A stretch of 64,000 nt of DNA from Stenotrophomonas maltophilia (GCF_002138415.1 NZ_CP015612.1:1032001-1096000), one strand, 5' to 3'. Shown: positions 9,037 through 18,561, numbered from the stretch's first letter. Notes: a model not told the origin generated them from the letters alone. Numbers and translations: made by a program.

Positions 9037-9255
9037 ATGGATCCGAAGACGCTGCACGATCTGAAACTTGCCGTCGCTGTTGCCATCTTTGTCGGCACTG
9101 CGATGCAGATGCTCGCCGACAAGTTTGGCCCTGACTATCTGACCAGCCAGCGTGATCCGAAGGTGCCTCAGTGGATCAAGGGCCTTGGCGCTTGGTTGAC
9201 GCTTGCCGCATCTGCGGCGGTGGCCGTCCTTGAGTTCATGACCCCTATCGGTTGA
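9037..9255 (+). CDS. Small two-helix membrane protein, unknown function
   Basis: This 72-aa protein begins MDPKTLHDLK after a good ribosome-binding site (GCAGGAG). It has two probable transmembrane segments, about residues 10-27 and 48-67, joined by a charged loop (DYLTSQRDPKVPQW). I do not recognise the family. It is the first gene of the accessory region after tRNA-Val; size and topology are holin-like, but no lysis gene is beside it. Confidence 0.55.
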   Translation: MDPKTLHDLKLAVAVAIFVGTAMQMLADKFGPDYLTSQRDPKVPQWIKGLGAWLTLAASAAVAVLEFMTPIG

Positions 9256-9518
9256 GCGCTGCGCGGGGCGCGCTGCTGCTGGTCGTCGCAGCAGTCTTGC
9301 TGCTGGCAACCTCGTCTAGGTCCAACCGATCCATTACCTACGCGAGCAGGGCATTGCACTGCTGCACTGCTGCACTGCTGTCTTGGTCGCGGCGTGGCCC
9401 TCTTTGTCCACATCGAGTCGGACACGACCCTTCGTCTAAAGATTGACGTGACCTGTTGATCCGATATGGGTACAGTTCGCAGCATACGGGGTGGTGCTAG
9501 GCACCAAGGGAATGGAAC
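9256..9518. other. AT-richer intergenic region with an 8-bp tandem repeat
   Basis: Three copies of TGCACTGC lie in tandem at 9355-9378. Base composition drops here towards that of the next gene. TTGACG at 9443-9448 with TATGGG at 9465-9470 (16-bp spacing) is a weak candidate promoter for the SIR2 gene. Confidence 0.4.
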
Positions 9519-11990
9519 ATGCCAGTAGAACTTGCGCGTGCCGTAAAGGATATTCAGCCTGAGCGATGCGTACTTTTCTTCGGAGCCGGTGCGGCTGTCA
9601 CGTCAGGTGCGCCATCCGTTGATAGGCTCATTCGCGCCATTGGGAGTCGATTCGGGATTGACCCTGAAGGACTTTCTCTGCGAGAAATATCGCAACTTGC
9701 GGAGGGCGTGCACGCCAATCGGCGCGATTTAATATCCGCCATTCGCCCTCTTTTCCGGGATCTAAAGCCCGCTGGGGGGTTGCTAAATATCCCCTTATTT
9801 CAGTGGAAGGGTATATACACTACCAATTATGATAATTTGATTGAACAGGCTTTTGCTTTAAAGTCTGCCCCTCTGAATGTCTATACATCAAACTTTGACT
9901 TCAGCCAGTCAGAGCTTCCAGGCGCGCAGAAGCTCTTTAAGTTGCATGGAACAATTGAAAAGGATGTGGTCGACGGTAGTCAGAGTCGTATCATAATCAC
10001 GGATGACGATTATGATCTCACAGTGCAATACAGAGATGCGCTCTTTAGTCGTCTGCAAAACGATCTGGTTGCTGCTCAGCTTGTCATAATTGGGCACTCT
10101 TTGGCAGATGCACATATAAAAGAGATTGTTGAGCGAGCAGTCAAGCTTAATGCTGAGAGTCATAGTCATCGGCAGATCACGCTGCTGGTCTACACGAAAG
10201 ATGAAAGGCGATCCACCTTGTTGGAGGCTCGCGGAATTCAAGTCGTATTTGCTGGTGTTGATGATTTCTTTTCAGCGCTTGCAAGGCAGTCTCCTGGGAC
10301 TGCCTCTCTCCGAACATTCACCGGAGACCCCTTGGACGCAGCTCCTTTGCTCAATGGAATGGTGCGAAATGTTGTGCACGCTTCTTCTCAGGCGAGTAAC
10401 GTCTCCTCCATGTTTAACGGTTGGCCAGGAACGTACGGCGACATTCGAGCTGGCATGACTTTCGAGCGAACGGTCTCGAAGCAAATTGTGTCAGATCTTA
10501 CTGATGGTTCCATTCGTTATGCGACGATCGTCGGAGCGAGCGGAGTTGGTAAAACTACTGCTGCTCGCCAAGTGATGTCCCAGCTATCAGCTAATCGCTT
10601 TCATGCCTGGGAGCATGACCATGCTCAAGCACTGATCCCGGAAGCTTGGCGTGCCGTGGCTGCCCGCCTCGCATCGGAGAAGCAGAGCGGTGTCCTATTC
10701 GTAGACGAAGCCAGTTCCCATCTGACAGAGATAAACCGACTGATCGACAATCTTTCCAGTGATGGAAATGATAGTCTTCGAGTCTTGCTGGCCTCATCGA
10801 AGGCCAGTTGGACGCCGAGAATTAAATCAATTTATCTAAACCGGTTTGGACAAGAGTACGTACTTAGAAGAGTTGATGTTCCCGAAATGGACCGGTTGCT
10901 GAACTTGGTCGACCAAAATTCTTCTATTAAAGCACTTGTCGAAGCTTCGTTTAAGGGGTTCTCTCGCTACGAAAGGCGTAGGCGCCTAGTGGAGCGTTGT
11001 GAATCAGACTTCTTCGTCTGCATGCGCAACATATTCGCGTCCGAGAAGTTCGACGACATCGTGCTGCGTGAGTACGCGGCGTTGAATGAAGATGCGCAAA
11101 GTGTCTACAAGACAGTTGCAGCTCTGGAAAGTGCAGGTGTTCAGGTCCATCGGCAGCTAATTCTTCGCTTGCTCGGAGTAAGCGCTAACGGAGTGAATGC
11201 TCTTCTAGAATCACTTTCCGAGATCGTGATTGAACGGACGGTAGATGCTAAGGAGGGTGTATACGGCTGGATGGGGCGCCATCAAGTTATTTCTAACATC
11301 ATTGCTAAGTATAAGTTTTCGGATCAAGGTGGGATATATGAGCTACTTCGCAGAGTAATTGAGGAATCTTCTCCGACTTACCACATCGAAGTTCGAAGTC
11401 TGCGTGAGCTCTGTTCTCAGGATTTTGGAATACCAAGAATTTCTGATAAGAATGATCAGAATGTACTTTACCGTATGGTCATGTCGGTCGTCCCCGGGGA
11501 GCGAGTGCCGCGGCACAAATTGATTCGTAACCTAATTCGAATGGGCGACTTTGAAGGTGCTGCGACCGAAATTCGCATATTTGAAGCAGACTTCCGGGAA
11601 GATGGTCCTGTCACTAGGTACAAGATTGATCTTATGGTGGCTCGCGCCGAAAGCTCTCCAGGGCTAATGCGGGAGGATCGAGTCGCGATCCTCCAGGATG
11701 CTACGGAGTTCGCAGAGCATGCTTTAAATAAGTTCGGTGACAATAAGTATGTGTTGAATGCTTACGCTAATGCGGGTCTAGCCTGGTATCGGTTCACCGC
11801 AGATACCGGAGTCTTCGATTCGGCTCTCGATAGTCTAAGGGCGGCGGAAGAACGGACGGCTGACCCCGAGATTTCTACGATGATCGCCCGGCTATCAAGA
11901 ACTTTCTCAAGCGCGCCGCCCCAAGAAATGTCTGAGGAAGTTGGCGTGACTGATAGCGCTTCGGAGGGGGATGAGGATTCTGATGATTAA
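9519..11990 (+). CDS. SIR2-domain plus P-loop NTPase protein, putative anti-phage effector
   Basis: This 823-aa protein has an N-terminal SIR2-like NAD-binding domain: GAGAAVTSGAPS near residue 22, TTNYDNLIEQA, catalytic-type His143 in FKLHGTIEKD, and IIGHSLADAHIKEIV. A central NTPase follows, with Walker A GASGVGKT (residues 339-346) and Walker B VLFVDEAS (Asp396, Glu397). The C-terminus is helical and possibly TPR-like. SIR2 domains fused to STAND-type NTPases are known in prokaryotic defence, where sensing of a phage component triggers NAD+ depletion and abortive infection. Codon use is visibly AT-richer than in neighbouring genes, which indicates horizontal acquisition. The trigger is unknown, and the family assignment rests on motifs only. 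Confidence 0.82.
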   Translation: MPVELARAVKDIQPERCVLFFGAGAAVTSGAPSVDRLIRAIGSRFGIDPEGLSLREISQLAEGVHANRRDLISAIRPLFRDLKPAGGLLNIPLFQWKGIYTTNYDNLIEQAFALKSAPLNVYTSNFDFSQSELPGAQKLFKLHGTIEKDVVDGSQSRIIITDDDYDLTVQYRDALFSRLQNDLVAAQLVIIGHSLADAHIKEIVERAVKLNAESHSHRQITLLVYTKDERRSTLLEARGIQVVFAGVDDFFSALARQSPGTASLRTFTGDPLDAAPLLNGMVRNVVHASSQASNVSSMFNGWPGTYGDIRAGMTFERTVSKQIVSDLTDGSIRYATIVGASGVGKTTAARQVMSQLSANRFHAWEHDHAQALIPEAWRAVAARLASEKQSGVLFVDEASSHLTEINRLIDNLSSDGNDSLRVLLASSKASWTPRIKSIYLNRFGQEYVLRRVDVPEMDRLLNLVDQNSSIKALVEASFKGFSRYERRRRLVERCESDFFVCMRNIFASEKFDDIVLREYAALNEDAQSVYKTVAALESAGVQVHRQLILRLLGVSANGVNALLESLSEIVIERTVDAKEGVYGWMGRHQVISNIIAKYKFSDQGGIYELLRRVIEESSPTYHIEVRSLRELCSQDFGIPRISDKNDQNVLYRMVMSVVPGERVPRHKLIRNLIRMGDFEGAATEIRIFEADFREDGPVTRYKIDLMVARAESSPGLMREDRVAILQDATEFAEHALNKFGDNKYVLNAYANAGLAWYRFTADTGVFDSALDSLRAAEERTADPEISTMIARLSRTFSSAPPQEMSEEVGVTDSASEGDEDSDD

Positions 11991-12212
11991 TCTAGAGGGG
12001 CGTCGGCATGCCTGCCTGGCGCCTGAATTTTTCTCTCTGAAGCGAATGTCTTTCTTTTTCGACAGAACATAGCACTGGGCGAGTAAATGAGATTGTGCCT
12101 CTTGATGACGGCGGAGGGCTCTTCCTCGAATCCTCACTACTTCCAGCAACCGGAGCGCCGCAACTACCCTCGTGGCCCTTTAGGATTTCATCGAGCGAAA
12201 CTCTCGTCCTTA

Positions 12213-12461
12213 TCAGCAATGCCCTTGGATGCTTTGATTAAGTTGGTACATTGGCTTTGAGTCAAATGGGAGCGTGTCCCACAGTCCGCCGCTTCCCGAG
12301 TAGGGCCGGTCCGCCTGTGAGTCGTCCGTCATGAGCCAGGGTCGTCTACCAAGCTGCGCGGCCGCCAGCGCCTGCTGGTGGGCAGCGAACCAGACGTTCC
12401 AGCCCACGCTTGCGCGGCCTTCCAGTGCGGCCTTGAAGTACTCCAGGTGTTCGGCGTCCAT
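12213..12461 (-). CDS. Hypothetical protein, 82 aa
   Basis: The protein starts MDAEHLEYFKAALEGRASVG, preceded on the minus strand by CAGGAG six bases upstream, which decides this start over an in-frame ATG at 12497. It has a helical N-terminal half (NVWFAAHQQALAAAQLGRR) and a Gly/Ser-rich middle. I recognise no family. It lies downstream of the gene at 12513 on the same strand, so the two may be cotranscribed. Confidence 0.55.
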   Translation of the reverse strand: MDAEHLEYFKAALEGRASVGWNVWFAAHQQALAAAQLGRRPWLMTDDSQADRPYSGSGGLWDTLPFDSKPMYQLNQSIQGHC

Positions 12462-12512
12462 TGCGTTCTCCTGCGATCCCTGCGCGATTGTAGCCACGTG
12501 GTGGCCAGTCGC

Positions 12513-12920
12513 TCAGGCGGTTCCGCCTTCCAGGCAATGGTTGGCTTCGCGCACCAGCTGCCGTGCGGCCACGATCAACCCGTCAGTGTGGAAGGCGCCC
12601 AGCTGTTCATCCGGGCCGGCCTCGCTACGCGCGCGGTCGGCGGCCTGCAGCAGATCGAGCACTGCGGTGAGCCCCGCCATCGAGCGGCGCAGCGACGCGT
12701 GATTGCTGGCGGCAAGGGTGAGGCTGCTGCACGGCTGCCCGTCCTCGCCCTCGGCGTTGCTGATGGCGTTGAGGCAGGAGAAAAAAGCGGGTGATTGCAC
12801 GGGCAGGTTCTGCTCGTCCAATGCGCACTCGATCTCGCGTGCGATGTCGTCGGGAACCTGGATGGCGATGTCGGCAATCAATGCGTACAGGCGTGGAAAC
12901 GATGCGGCTCGTTTGGTCAT
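12513..12920 (-). CDS. Hypothetical protein, 135 aa
   Basis: This soluble, mostly helical protein starts MTKRAASFPRLYALIADIAI after a GAGGG ribosome-binding site. It has a Cys-containing middle (FFSCLNAISNAEGEDGQPC) and ends LVREANHCLEGGTA. The pattern resembles small Xanthomonas/Pseudomonas proteins of unknown function, but I cannot name it. It is the likely first gene of a two-gene unit with 12213-12461. Confidence 0.6.
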   Translation of the reverse strand: MTKRAASFPRLYALIADIAIQVPDDIAREIECALDEQNLPVQSPAFFSCLNAISNAEGEDGQPCSSLTLAASNHASLRRSMAGLTAVLDLLQAADRARSEAGPDEQLGAFHTDGLIVAARQLVREANHCLEGGTA

Positions 12921-12932
12921 GGCGAAACCCTC

Positions 12933-13438
12933 ACTGGCGTAAGGCCACCTTCGGAGTGAAGGTGGCGGACGGTGCGGGTTGGCGTACCAAGGCAGAAAAG
13001 CTCACTGGGAGAAAAGGCCCGGCGGATCTTGCGATCCCCACGCACCGCCCGCCATTGAAGGCAGTTGGTGCATTCTCTTTGCTGCGATCAAGATCGCAAC
13101 ATCCAGTAGCTTGTTCGTTTATTCGAGACGCCAATCCCGACCAGGGCATGCTGCCTTGGCGATGCGATCATCGATCCACGTAAAGACGGAAGTCATTGAG
13201 GATAGTTGCAACAACGCCAGCCAAGACGGGGTTCCACCATCCATGGGGTAATCCGCGCCTTGTCTGAACGAAGCAGCGCCGCTACACAGCCCAAGTAGAT
13301 GGCAATCACGTCACCCGGCGCGGGCGCAGACAAACGTGCCATCCATGAAAGCAGACGTTCCATCCATGCGCTGTGCCGCCCCTCCCGACGAGCGTAGTCT
13401 CGGCTCACTGTCGTCCCATCTGGCCCTGGAGCCCCACC
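12933..13438. other. Noncoding stretch of about 500 bp
   Basis: A 9-bp stem (GCCACCTTC at 12944-12952, GAAGGTGGC at 12958-12966) lies immediately upstream of the gene at 12920, in its promoter region. Nothing else is recognisable: no convincing ORF, RNA gene or repeat. Confidence 0.45.
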
Positions 13439-13819
13439 ATGCCGCTCGCCCGCATCGATCTTCGCAAAGGTAAATCCGCCGACTACCTGCAGCGCGTGGG
13501 TGAAGCCATCTACCAGGCCATGCGCGCGGTGGGCGTGCCGGAAAATGATCGCTTCCAGATCTTCCAGGAACACGCGCCCGGCACGCTGATCTACGATCCC
13601 GGCTACCTGGGCGTGGACCGCACCGACGATTTCATCTGCATCCAGATCACCTGGAACGAAGGGCGCACATTGGAGCAGAAGAAGGCGCTGTACGCCGGCA
13701 TCGCCGAGGGCCTGCACGCGGCGGTGGGCATCCGCCGCGAGGATGTGTTCATCAACCTGGTGGAAGTGAAGAAGGAAAACTGGTCGTTCGGGAACGGCCA
13801 GGCGCAGTATGTGATCTGA
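13439..13819 (+). CDS. Tautomerase-family protein
   Basis: The 126-aa protein begins MPLARIDLRKGKS, so Met removal leaves the N-terminal Pro that acts as the general base in the 4-oxalocrotonate tautomerase superfamily. Other features are VGEAIYQAMRAVGVPENDRF and a C-terminal VGIRREDVFINLVEVKKENWSFGNG, typical of double-length tautomerases. The substrate is unknown. The ATG at 13439 is chosen because it places Pro at position 2; longer upstream readings lose it. Confidence 0.85.
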   Translation: MPLARIDLRKGKSADYLQRVGEAIYQAMRAVGVPENDRFQIFQEHAPGTLIYDPGYLGVDRTDDFICIQITWNEGRTLEQKKALYAGIAEGLHAAVGIRREDVFINLVEVKKENWSFGNGQAQYVI

Positions 13820-13866
13820 TACCGAGCCTGGGCGCATGGGCCCGTCAAGCCAGCAGGGAGTGTCAC

Positions 13867-14289
13867 ATGGGGAACAGGATCTTCCGGACGTTGGGCATTA
13901 CCTTGGCTCTGTGGGGCGTGCTGGCGCCCTGCAGAGGCTCGGCAGCCAACCCCATGCGAACTGCGCCGCCCATCGTGACGTTTCAGATGAAGGCAGAGCA
14001 GATGCTGGACAGCATTCACAGGATGCCGCCGCCGGAGGGTGCTCAGAAGCAGGACGTCAGTGGCTTTGTGAAACAGCAGCTGCCGCCCCGGATGGGCCTG
14101 TTGAACGTCAAGGCAGCCTTCGAAGATATTCCCACCGTGCGGATATCCCGACCGGCTGACGGTGTGCTGGTGGTGCGCGACGAAAGAAGACGCTGGCTGT
14201 GGTCCCGCACCAATGTCGTGGTGATGACCTATCGCTTCACCTACATGCCTGAGCAAGCCAAAGTGCACGCAGTGCGATACACGGAGTAG
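13867..14289 (+). CDS. Exported hypothetical protein
   Basis: This 140-aa protein has a probable signal peptide (GNRIFRTLGITLALWGVLA, cleavage near residue 27) and a small basic mature domain (VLVVRDERRRWLWSRTNVVVM). A GGGAGTGTCAC leader gives a ribosome-binding site. No family is recognised. It converges with the tailocin's last gene, 67 bp away. Confidence 0.6.
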   Translation: MGNRIFRTLGITLALWGVLAPCRGSAANPMRTAPPIVTFQMKAEQMLDSIHRMPPPEGAQKQDVSGFVKQQLPPRMGLLNVKAAFEDIPTVRISRPADGVLVVRDERRRWLWSRTNVVVMTYRFTYMPEQAKVHAVRYTE

Positions 14290-14356
14290 CGCCGGCAGGT
14301 CGTAGCAGTGTTGCAGCAACTGGATCGGGAGTACCGTATTCGCACCCCGCCTGGAT

Positions 14357-15430
14357 CTACACCTCGCTGCCAATCTGCTCGCCTTCGGTCGCTGGCGCGC
14401 TGCTGGCCGCCTTCACTGCATCGGCACTGTTGGGTTGTTCGCACTCGATGCTGGTCACGTAGCCGTCGTGGCTGATGTTGTGCTCGGCGCGCTTGACCAG
14501 CCACTGCCCATCCACGCCATCGCGGAAGCCCTGCATCACCACCGTTGCTTCGGCCATCAGCGTCTCGCGGCCGGGCAGGGTGTAGCTGAGCGTACGCGTC
14601 TGCCGGGCTTGTTCCTGATGCTTGGCGCGCGCTGCGGCTTCGGCGGCTTCGCGGTCGGCGTAGGCCATGCGCAGGCGCACGATCGGTTCACCGCTGCCCA
14701 ACTTCACCTCCTGGCGCGTGGCACCACGTACATCGCGGTAGTAGGCAATGGTGGTGCCGGTTTTCTCGCGTGAGACGATGCTCACTTTGTAGCTGCTGCC
14801 ATCGGCGGGGGTGAGGGTGACGTCGGGAATGCGCTCACCGCTGGCACTGGTGGAGTCGCCCCGTTTGACGAACATCAGGCGGCCGCCGCCCGGCTTGGCG
14901 ATGGCATCGTGCTGCTTGGCCATGCGCAGCAGCAGGTTCATGTCCGATTCCTGCGACTGCACCGTCAGCGGAAGCACGATGGACGCAAGCGATCCACTCA
15001 CGGCGGCGCTCAGTCCGTGCTCGGCGGCCATGCGCTGCACCATGCCACCGATCGTCGTGCCCTTCTTCCAGGTGCGCGTCTTCTGTGTCTGCAGCTCATT
15101 CTTGCCACCCTTGCTGGCCTCGAACGGCGCGGCGCGCGCGCGCAGGGTCATGCTGCCCGGGTAGCCGGAAATCTCCACCTCATCGCAGATGTACAGGCCC
15201 ATGCGCCGCACTTCGCCGTCATAGCCGATGAAGGCCTCCAGCTCCGCGCCTGCCGGCGGCAGCTGGATCGGATCGGATGGATCATGGTCGGCCAGCTGCA
15301 GCTCCAGCATGTCCGAGCTGTTGTCGGTCTCGTCGGTGATGCGCAGCGACTTGAAGCGGGACATGATCTTGTCGGTGATGTCCTGGCTGTTGGCCACCAC
15401 GCGGAAGGCCGGTGCGATGTTCAATCCCAC
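14357..15430 (-). CDS. Tail protein D (baseplate hub / late control D family)
   Basis: This 357-aa protein belongs to the P2 gpD / Mu gp44 family, forming the hub under the spike. Recognisable parts are a start MGLNIAPAFRVVANSQDIT, FKSLRITDETDNSSDMLELQ, and the family pattern EASKGGKNELQTQKTRTW. The start codon is GTG at 15430, overlapping the end of gene X by ten bases. It is the last gene of the tail operon. Confidence 0.9.
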   Translation of the reverse strand: MGLNIAPAFRVVANSQDITDKIMSRFKSLRITDETDNSSDMLELQLADHDPSDPIQLPPAGAELEAFIGYDGEVRRMGLYICDEVEISGYPGSMTLRARAAPFEASKGGKNELQTQKTRTWKKGTTIGGMVQRMAAEHGLSAAVSGSLASIVLPLTVQSQESDMNLLLRMAKQHDAIAKPGGGRLMFVKRGDSTSASGERIPDVTLTPADGSSYKVSIVSREKTGTTIAYYRDVRGATRQEVKLGSGEPIVRLRMAYADREAAEAAARAKHQEQARQTRTLSYTLPGRETLMAEATVVMQGFRDGVDGQWLVKRAEHNISHDGYVTSIECEQPNSADAVKAASSAPATEGEQIGSEV

Positions 15431-15636
15431 AGGGCCACTCCCTTGCGTTCGCCGGCGGGGCGCTGCACGTCCGGCAGGATGATCGCAATGCCCGCAGGCA
15501 GTACCGCGCCGCGCGCGGCCAGGGCCGGGTTGGCGTCGAATACCGCGCGCAGGATGGCCGGTGATTGTTCGCCATAGTGCGCATACGCGATGCGGTCAAC
15601 GACGTCGCCGTCGCGGGTGTTATACATTCGTGCCAT
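15421..15636 (-). CDS. Tail protein X
   Basis: The 71-aa protein MARMYNTRDGDVVDRIAYAH... matches the small gpX tail proteins of P2-like phages, which have a LysM-like fold (RDGD.VDRIAYAHYG, AILPxGxxIxLPD pattern) and join tube to baseplate hub. ATG 15636 is preferred because it yields the family's usual length. It overlaps the end of gene U by 17 bases. Confidence 0.88.
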   Translation of the reverse strand: MARMYNTRDGDVVDRIAYAHYGEQSPAILRAVFDANPALAARGAVLPAGIAIILPDVQRPAGERKGVALWD

Positions 15637-16087
15637 CGCTGTACTTCCGCAGGGAGAGGGTGAATTCTTGCCGCTGGATTCCCGCATCGACGGTGAATCC
15701 GGAGGCGGTGGCATCGATCTTGTCGATGACCCACAGGCCCAGGTTTCCGCCCTTGCCGGTCAGCAGCCGCTGGGGCTTGCCCTGTGCCGCCAGCTTGCGC
15801 AGCTGCGAGAGCTCATTGCCGGCACCCCGGAACTGATAGTGGATGATGCCGGGCAGCGTCATGCTGGCCTTGCCAGGGCCGGTGTACTGCAGGGCGGCCA
15901 TCTGCCCGATGCGCTCCTGGGCTGCCCAGCCATATTCGTTGCTCTGCTGGATCTCCTGGAACACGGCGGTGTTGAGGCTGAACTTGAAGCCGCCCAGCAT
16001 CAGCAGCACCGGGGCGTTGCCGGAGTCGTTGCTCTGGAAACTGGACAACAGCTTGTCGATGGATGCGGTTACGAACTCGCGCTTCAT
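15620..16087 (-). CDS. Tail protein U
   Basis: A 155-aa P2 gpU-family protein with VLLMLGGFKFSLNTAVFQEI, RIGQMAALQYTGPGKASMTLPG and IHYQFRGAGNELSQLRKLA. It works in tail terminus/baseplate assembly. It is separated by two bases from the tape-measure gene and overlaps gene X. Confidence 0.9.
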   Translation of the reverse strand: MKREFVTASIDKLLSSFQSNDSGNAPVLLMLGGFKFSLNTAVFQEIQQSNEYGWAAQERIGQMAALQYTGPGKASMTLPGIIHYQFRGAGNELSQLRKLAAQGKPQRLLTGKGGNLGLWVIDKIDATASGFTVDAGIQRQEFTLSLRKYSDGTNV

Positions 16088-16089
16088 GC

Positions 16090-18561
16090 TTAGTTCCTGT
16101 CTGCCAGGCCACCACGGGCAGCAACCGCGTTGCGGCGCTGCAGTTCGTCGGCCGTGCGACGTGCCACCGATTCGCTGGATTCACCGGGTTGCTGGTGGAT
16201 GGTGATGTTGTTGGTCTGTTGCTGCTGCACGGTGGTGACACCGCGCGGGGAGGGCGATGGCATGTCGGGTGCGGTACGACCCCGAGCGGCCTCGCTGATG
16301 CCTCCCCATCGCTTGCGCACCCCCGGCCCGTCCAGCGTGGCGACGTTGCCGACCAGGCCCACGGCGTCATCCAGGCCACCTCGGCCGCCGGCCCGCATGT
16401 TGGTGTACCCCACCATGCCGTTGCCGATCGCTTCTGCACCACCGGCAAGCATCTCCTTCCCGAAGTCCAGGCCCTTGCCGACCAGCGCACTGACCTTGCC
16501 GATGCCTCCTTCGACGAACCCCATCAGCTTCTCGACGTAGGGCATGAGGAAATCCAGCTTCGGAACGAGCCAGTTGAACAGGGATTCGGCACCGGACTTG
16601 ATCGCGGTCCACATCATGCTCATTACGCTGCCGATCCCGCTCGCGACGGTCGTGTACACGTTGCCCATCCAGACGACGTACTGCACCAAGCCGCTGATGA
16701 GCTGGATGTTCATTCTCAGGCCTTCCATCAGAACGGTACCGAGGAAGCTGCCGATCTGGGCAACGCGTGACAGTTCGTTGCCGGTGTACTGTGCAGGTGC
16801 AAGCATCTTCGACAGCCAGTCCCACGCCTGGCCGATCAGCCCGCTCATGACTTCCCAGGCGGGGCGCAGTGGTTCAACCGCGCGCATCAGTTCACCCATC
16901 GCCGCGGTGCCTGCACCGCTCAGGCCGTCCCAGACGCCGCCCAGGAATGCCTTGATCGGTTCCCAGTACTTGCGCACCAGGATGGCGCCTGCGGTGATCG
17001 CTGCGATGGCGATCGTGATCGGCCCGCCACCGATGGCCGCCACCGCAGTGGCAACCACACGGAAGCCCGACGCCAGGCGCATGGCCATCGGCCCGAAGCG
17101 CCCCATCTGTGCCAGCAGGCTGCCACCCCGGAACAGCTGGAAGGCCTTCTGCACGCCCAGGATCGGGCCCTGCAGGAAGGTCCAGGCATAGCGTGCGCCG
17201 AGCACCGCCGTGCGCATGCCCAGCATGCCGACCACGATCTGCGTGGTGTTGGCGATCAGCTTCGGGTTTTCCTGCACGAACGAGGTGACCCCGTTCAACA
17301 GCTCGGTCAGCTTGACCGCGGCCTCGCCAACTGCAGGCAGCAGGGCCGCACCGAAGGCCTTGGACAGGTTGTCCACGGCGATCTTGGCGCCTTCGATTTT
17401 CTGCGGATCGGTCTGCATCGCATCGGCATACGCCGCATCGGTGGTACCCGCCGATCCATTCAAGGCCTTGTCGCGGACGCGGATGTAGGTATCCCAGTTC
17501 TCGATCATCGGCTGGACGAAGTTCTTCGCCTGTGCATCGCTGAACAGGGCGCCGATCTTCTTCTGGTCGCCCGCGGTCGCCTGGATGATCCCCTGCATCG
17601 CGGCATCGAAGGGATTGCCGCCGCTGGTCTGTGCATCGCCGATGATCTTGCGCAGATCCAGGTTCAGGCTCTTCTTGGCTTTCTCCTGAATGTCCGGCGA
17701 GAGCACCTCGGACATGAAGCTCTTCATGTTGCTGGCGGCCTTGTCGGCGCCACCAGCCGAGTCCAGCGTGGCCTCCAGTGCCGCACCCAGTGTTGCCGCG
17801 GCCGACGTGCCCTGCAGCTTCATTGCCTCGAACGACGAGCCGAGTGTGGGCAGCACCTCGGCCATGTCCTTCAGGCCCAGGCTGCCCTGCTGGCTGTTCA
17901 CCACCAGCACGTCCAGTGCGTTCTGCATGCGTGCAGGATCGATGTCGAACGAGCGCTGCAGGCTTGCGGCCGCCTTGGCAACGTCGTCGATGCTGGCACC
18001 AGTGACAGTGGTCGTGCGCCCGACAGCACCCAGACTGGCCTGCGCGGACTGCGCATCCATGCCGGCAGCGACCATCAGCTTGATCGAGCGCTGCAGATCA
18101 TCGGCCCCCTGATTGGTCGCGCGCGATTGTTCCAGGATCGCCTGGCCAAGTGCGCTGACCTGGGCGCGGCTGAGGTTGGCCGCTACGCCGATCTGCTGGT
18201 TCTGACGGGCGAAGCCGGAGGCGTTCTCGACCGGCTTGGCCAGTGCGGTGACGGCGGTGCCGAGTGTGCCGCGTGCTGCCTTGAACGAGGCGCCGAGCTT
18301 CTCGCGTTTCTCCAGGTTGGCGGTGCGCTTGGCTTCAACACGCTCCAGCGCTTCCTGTGAGGCGCGCAGCGCATCGGCCTGCGCGCGCATGCGGGTGTAG
18401 GCGGTGCCTGACTTCTGCATCGCGGCGAGCTTGAGCTCCAGCTTGCCGGCTTCATCGCCGAGGCGCTTCACGCCATCGTTGGCGAAGGACAATGCGTCCT
18501 TCAGCGACTTGGATACCGAGCCGCCGATCGTGATCGTTGTCGTTTGAACGTTATTGGCCAT
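16090..18561 (-). CDS. Tail tape-measure protein T
   Basis: At 823 aa this is the largest tail gene, and its length sets tail length. The N-terminal about 130 residues are strongly coiled-coil (DEAGKLELKLAAMQKSGTAY, ALERVEAKRTANLEKREKLG), followed by the TP901/P2-type tape-measure core (GVAANLSRAQVSALGQAILE). A hydrophobic stretch lies in the second half (GGGPITIAIAAITAGAILV). The start overlaps the end of the E' frame by 11 bases, so translation is probably coupled to frameshifting upstream. Confidence 0.93.
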   Translation of the reverse strand: MANNVQTTTITIGGSVSKSLKDALSFANDGVKRLGDEAGKLELKLAAMQKSGTAYTRMRAQADALRASQEALERVEAKRTANLEKREKLGASFKAARGTLGTAVTALAKPVENASGFARQNQQIGVAANLSRAQVSALGQAILEQSRATNQGADDLQRSIKLMVAAGMDAQSAQASLGAVGRTTTVTGASIDDVAKAAASLQRSFDIDPARMQNALDVLVVNSQQGSLGLKDMAEVLPTLGSSFEAMKLQGTSAAATLGAALEATLDSAGGADKAASNMKSFMSEVLSPDIQEKAKKSLNLDLRKIIGDAQTSGGNPFDAAMQGIIQATAGDQKKIGALFSDAQAKNFVQPMIENWDTYIRVRDKALNGSAGTTDAAYADAMQTDPQKIEGAKIAVDNLSKAFGAALLPAVGEAAVKLTELLNGVTSFVQENPKLIANTTQIVVGMLGMRTAVLGARYAWTFLQGPILGVQKAFQLFRGGSLLAQMGRFGPMAMRLASGFRVVATAVAAIGGGPITIAIAAITAGAILVRKYWEPIKAFLGGVWDGLSGAGTAAMGELMRAVEPLRPAWEVMSGLIGQAWDWLSKMLAPAQYTGNELSRVAQIGSFLGTVLMEGLRMNIQLISGLVQYVVWMGNVYTTVASGIGSVMSMMWTAIKSGAESLFNWLVPKLDFLMPYVEKLMGFVEGGIGKVSALVGKGLDFGKEMLAGGAEAIGNGMVGYTNMRAGGRGGLDDAVGLVGNVATLDGPGVRKRWGGISEAARGRTAPDMPSPSPRGVTTVQQQQTNNITIHQQPGESSESVARRTADELQRRNAVAARGGLADRN

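Noticed and set aside
9252..9446. 64-aa ORF with a hydrophobic start overlapping the stop of the small membrane gene
   Set aside because: It has only a TTG start, passes through the 8-bp tandem repeat and shows no lipobox or family; probably a chance frame.
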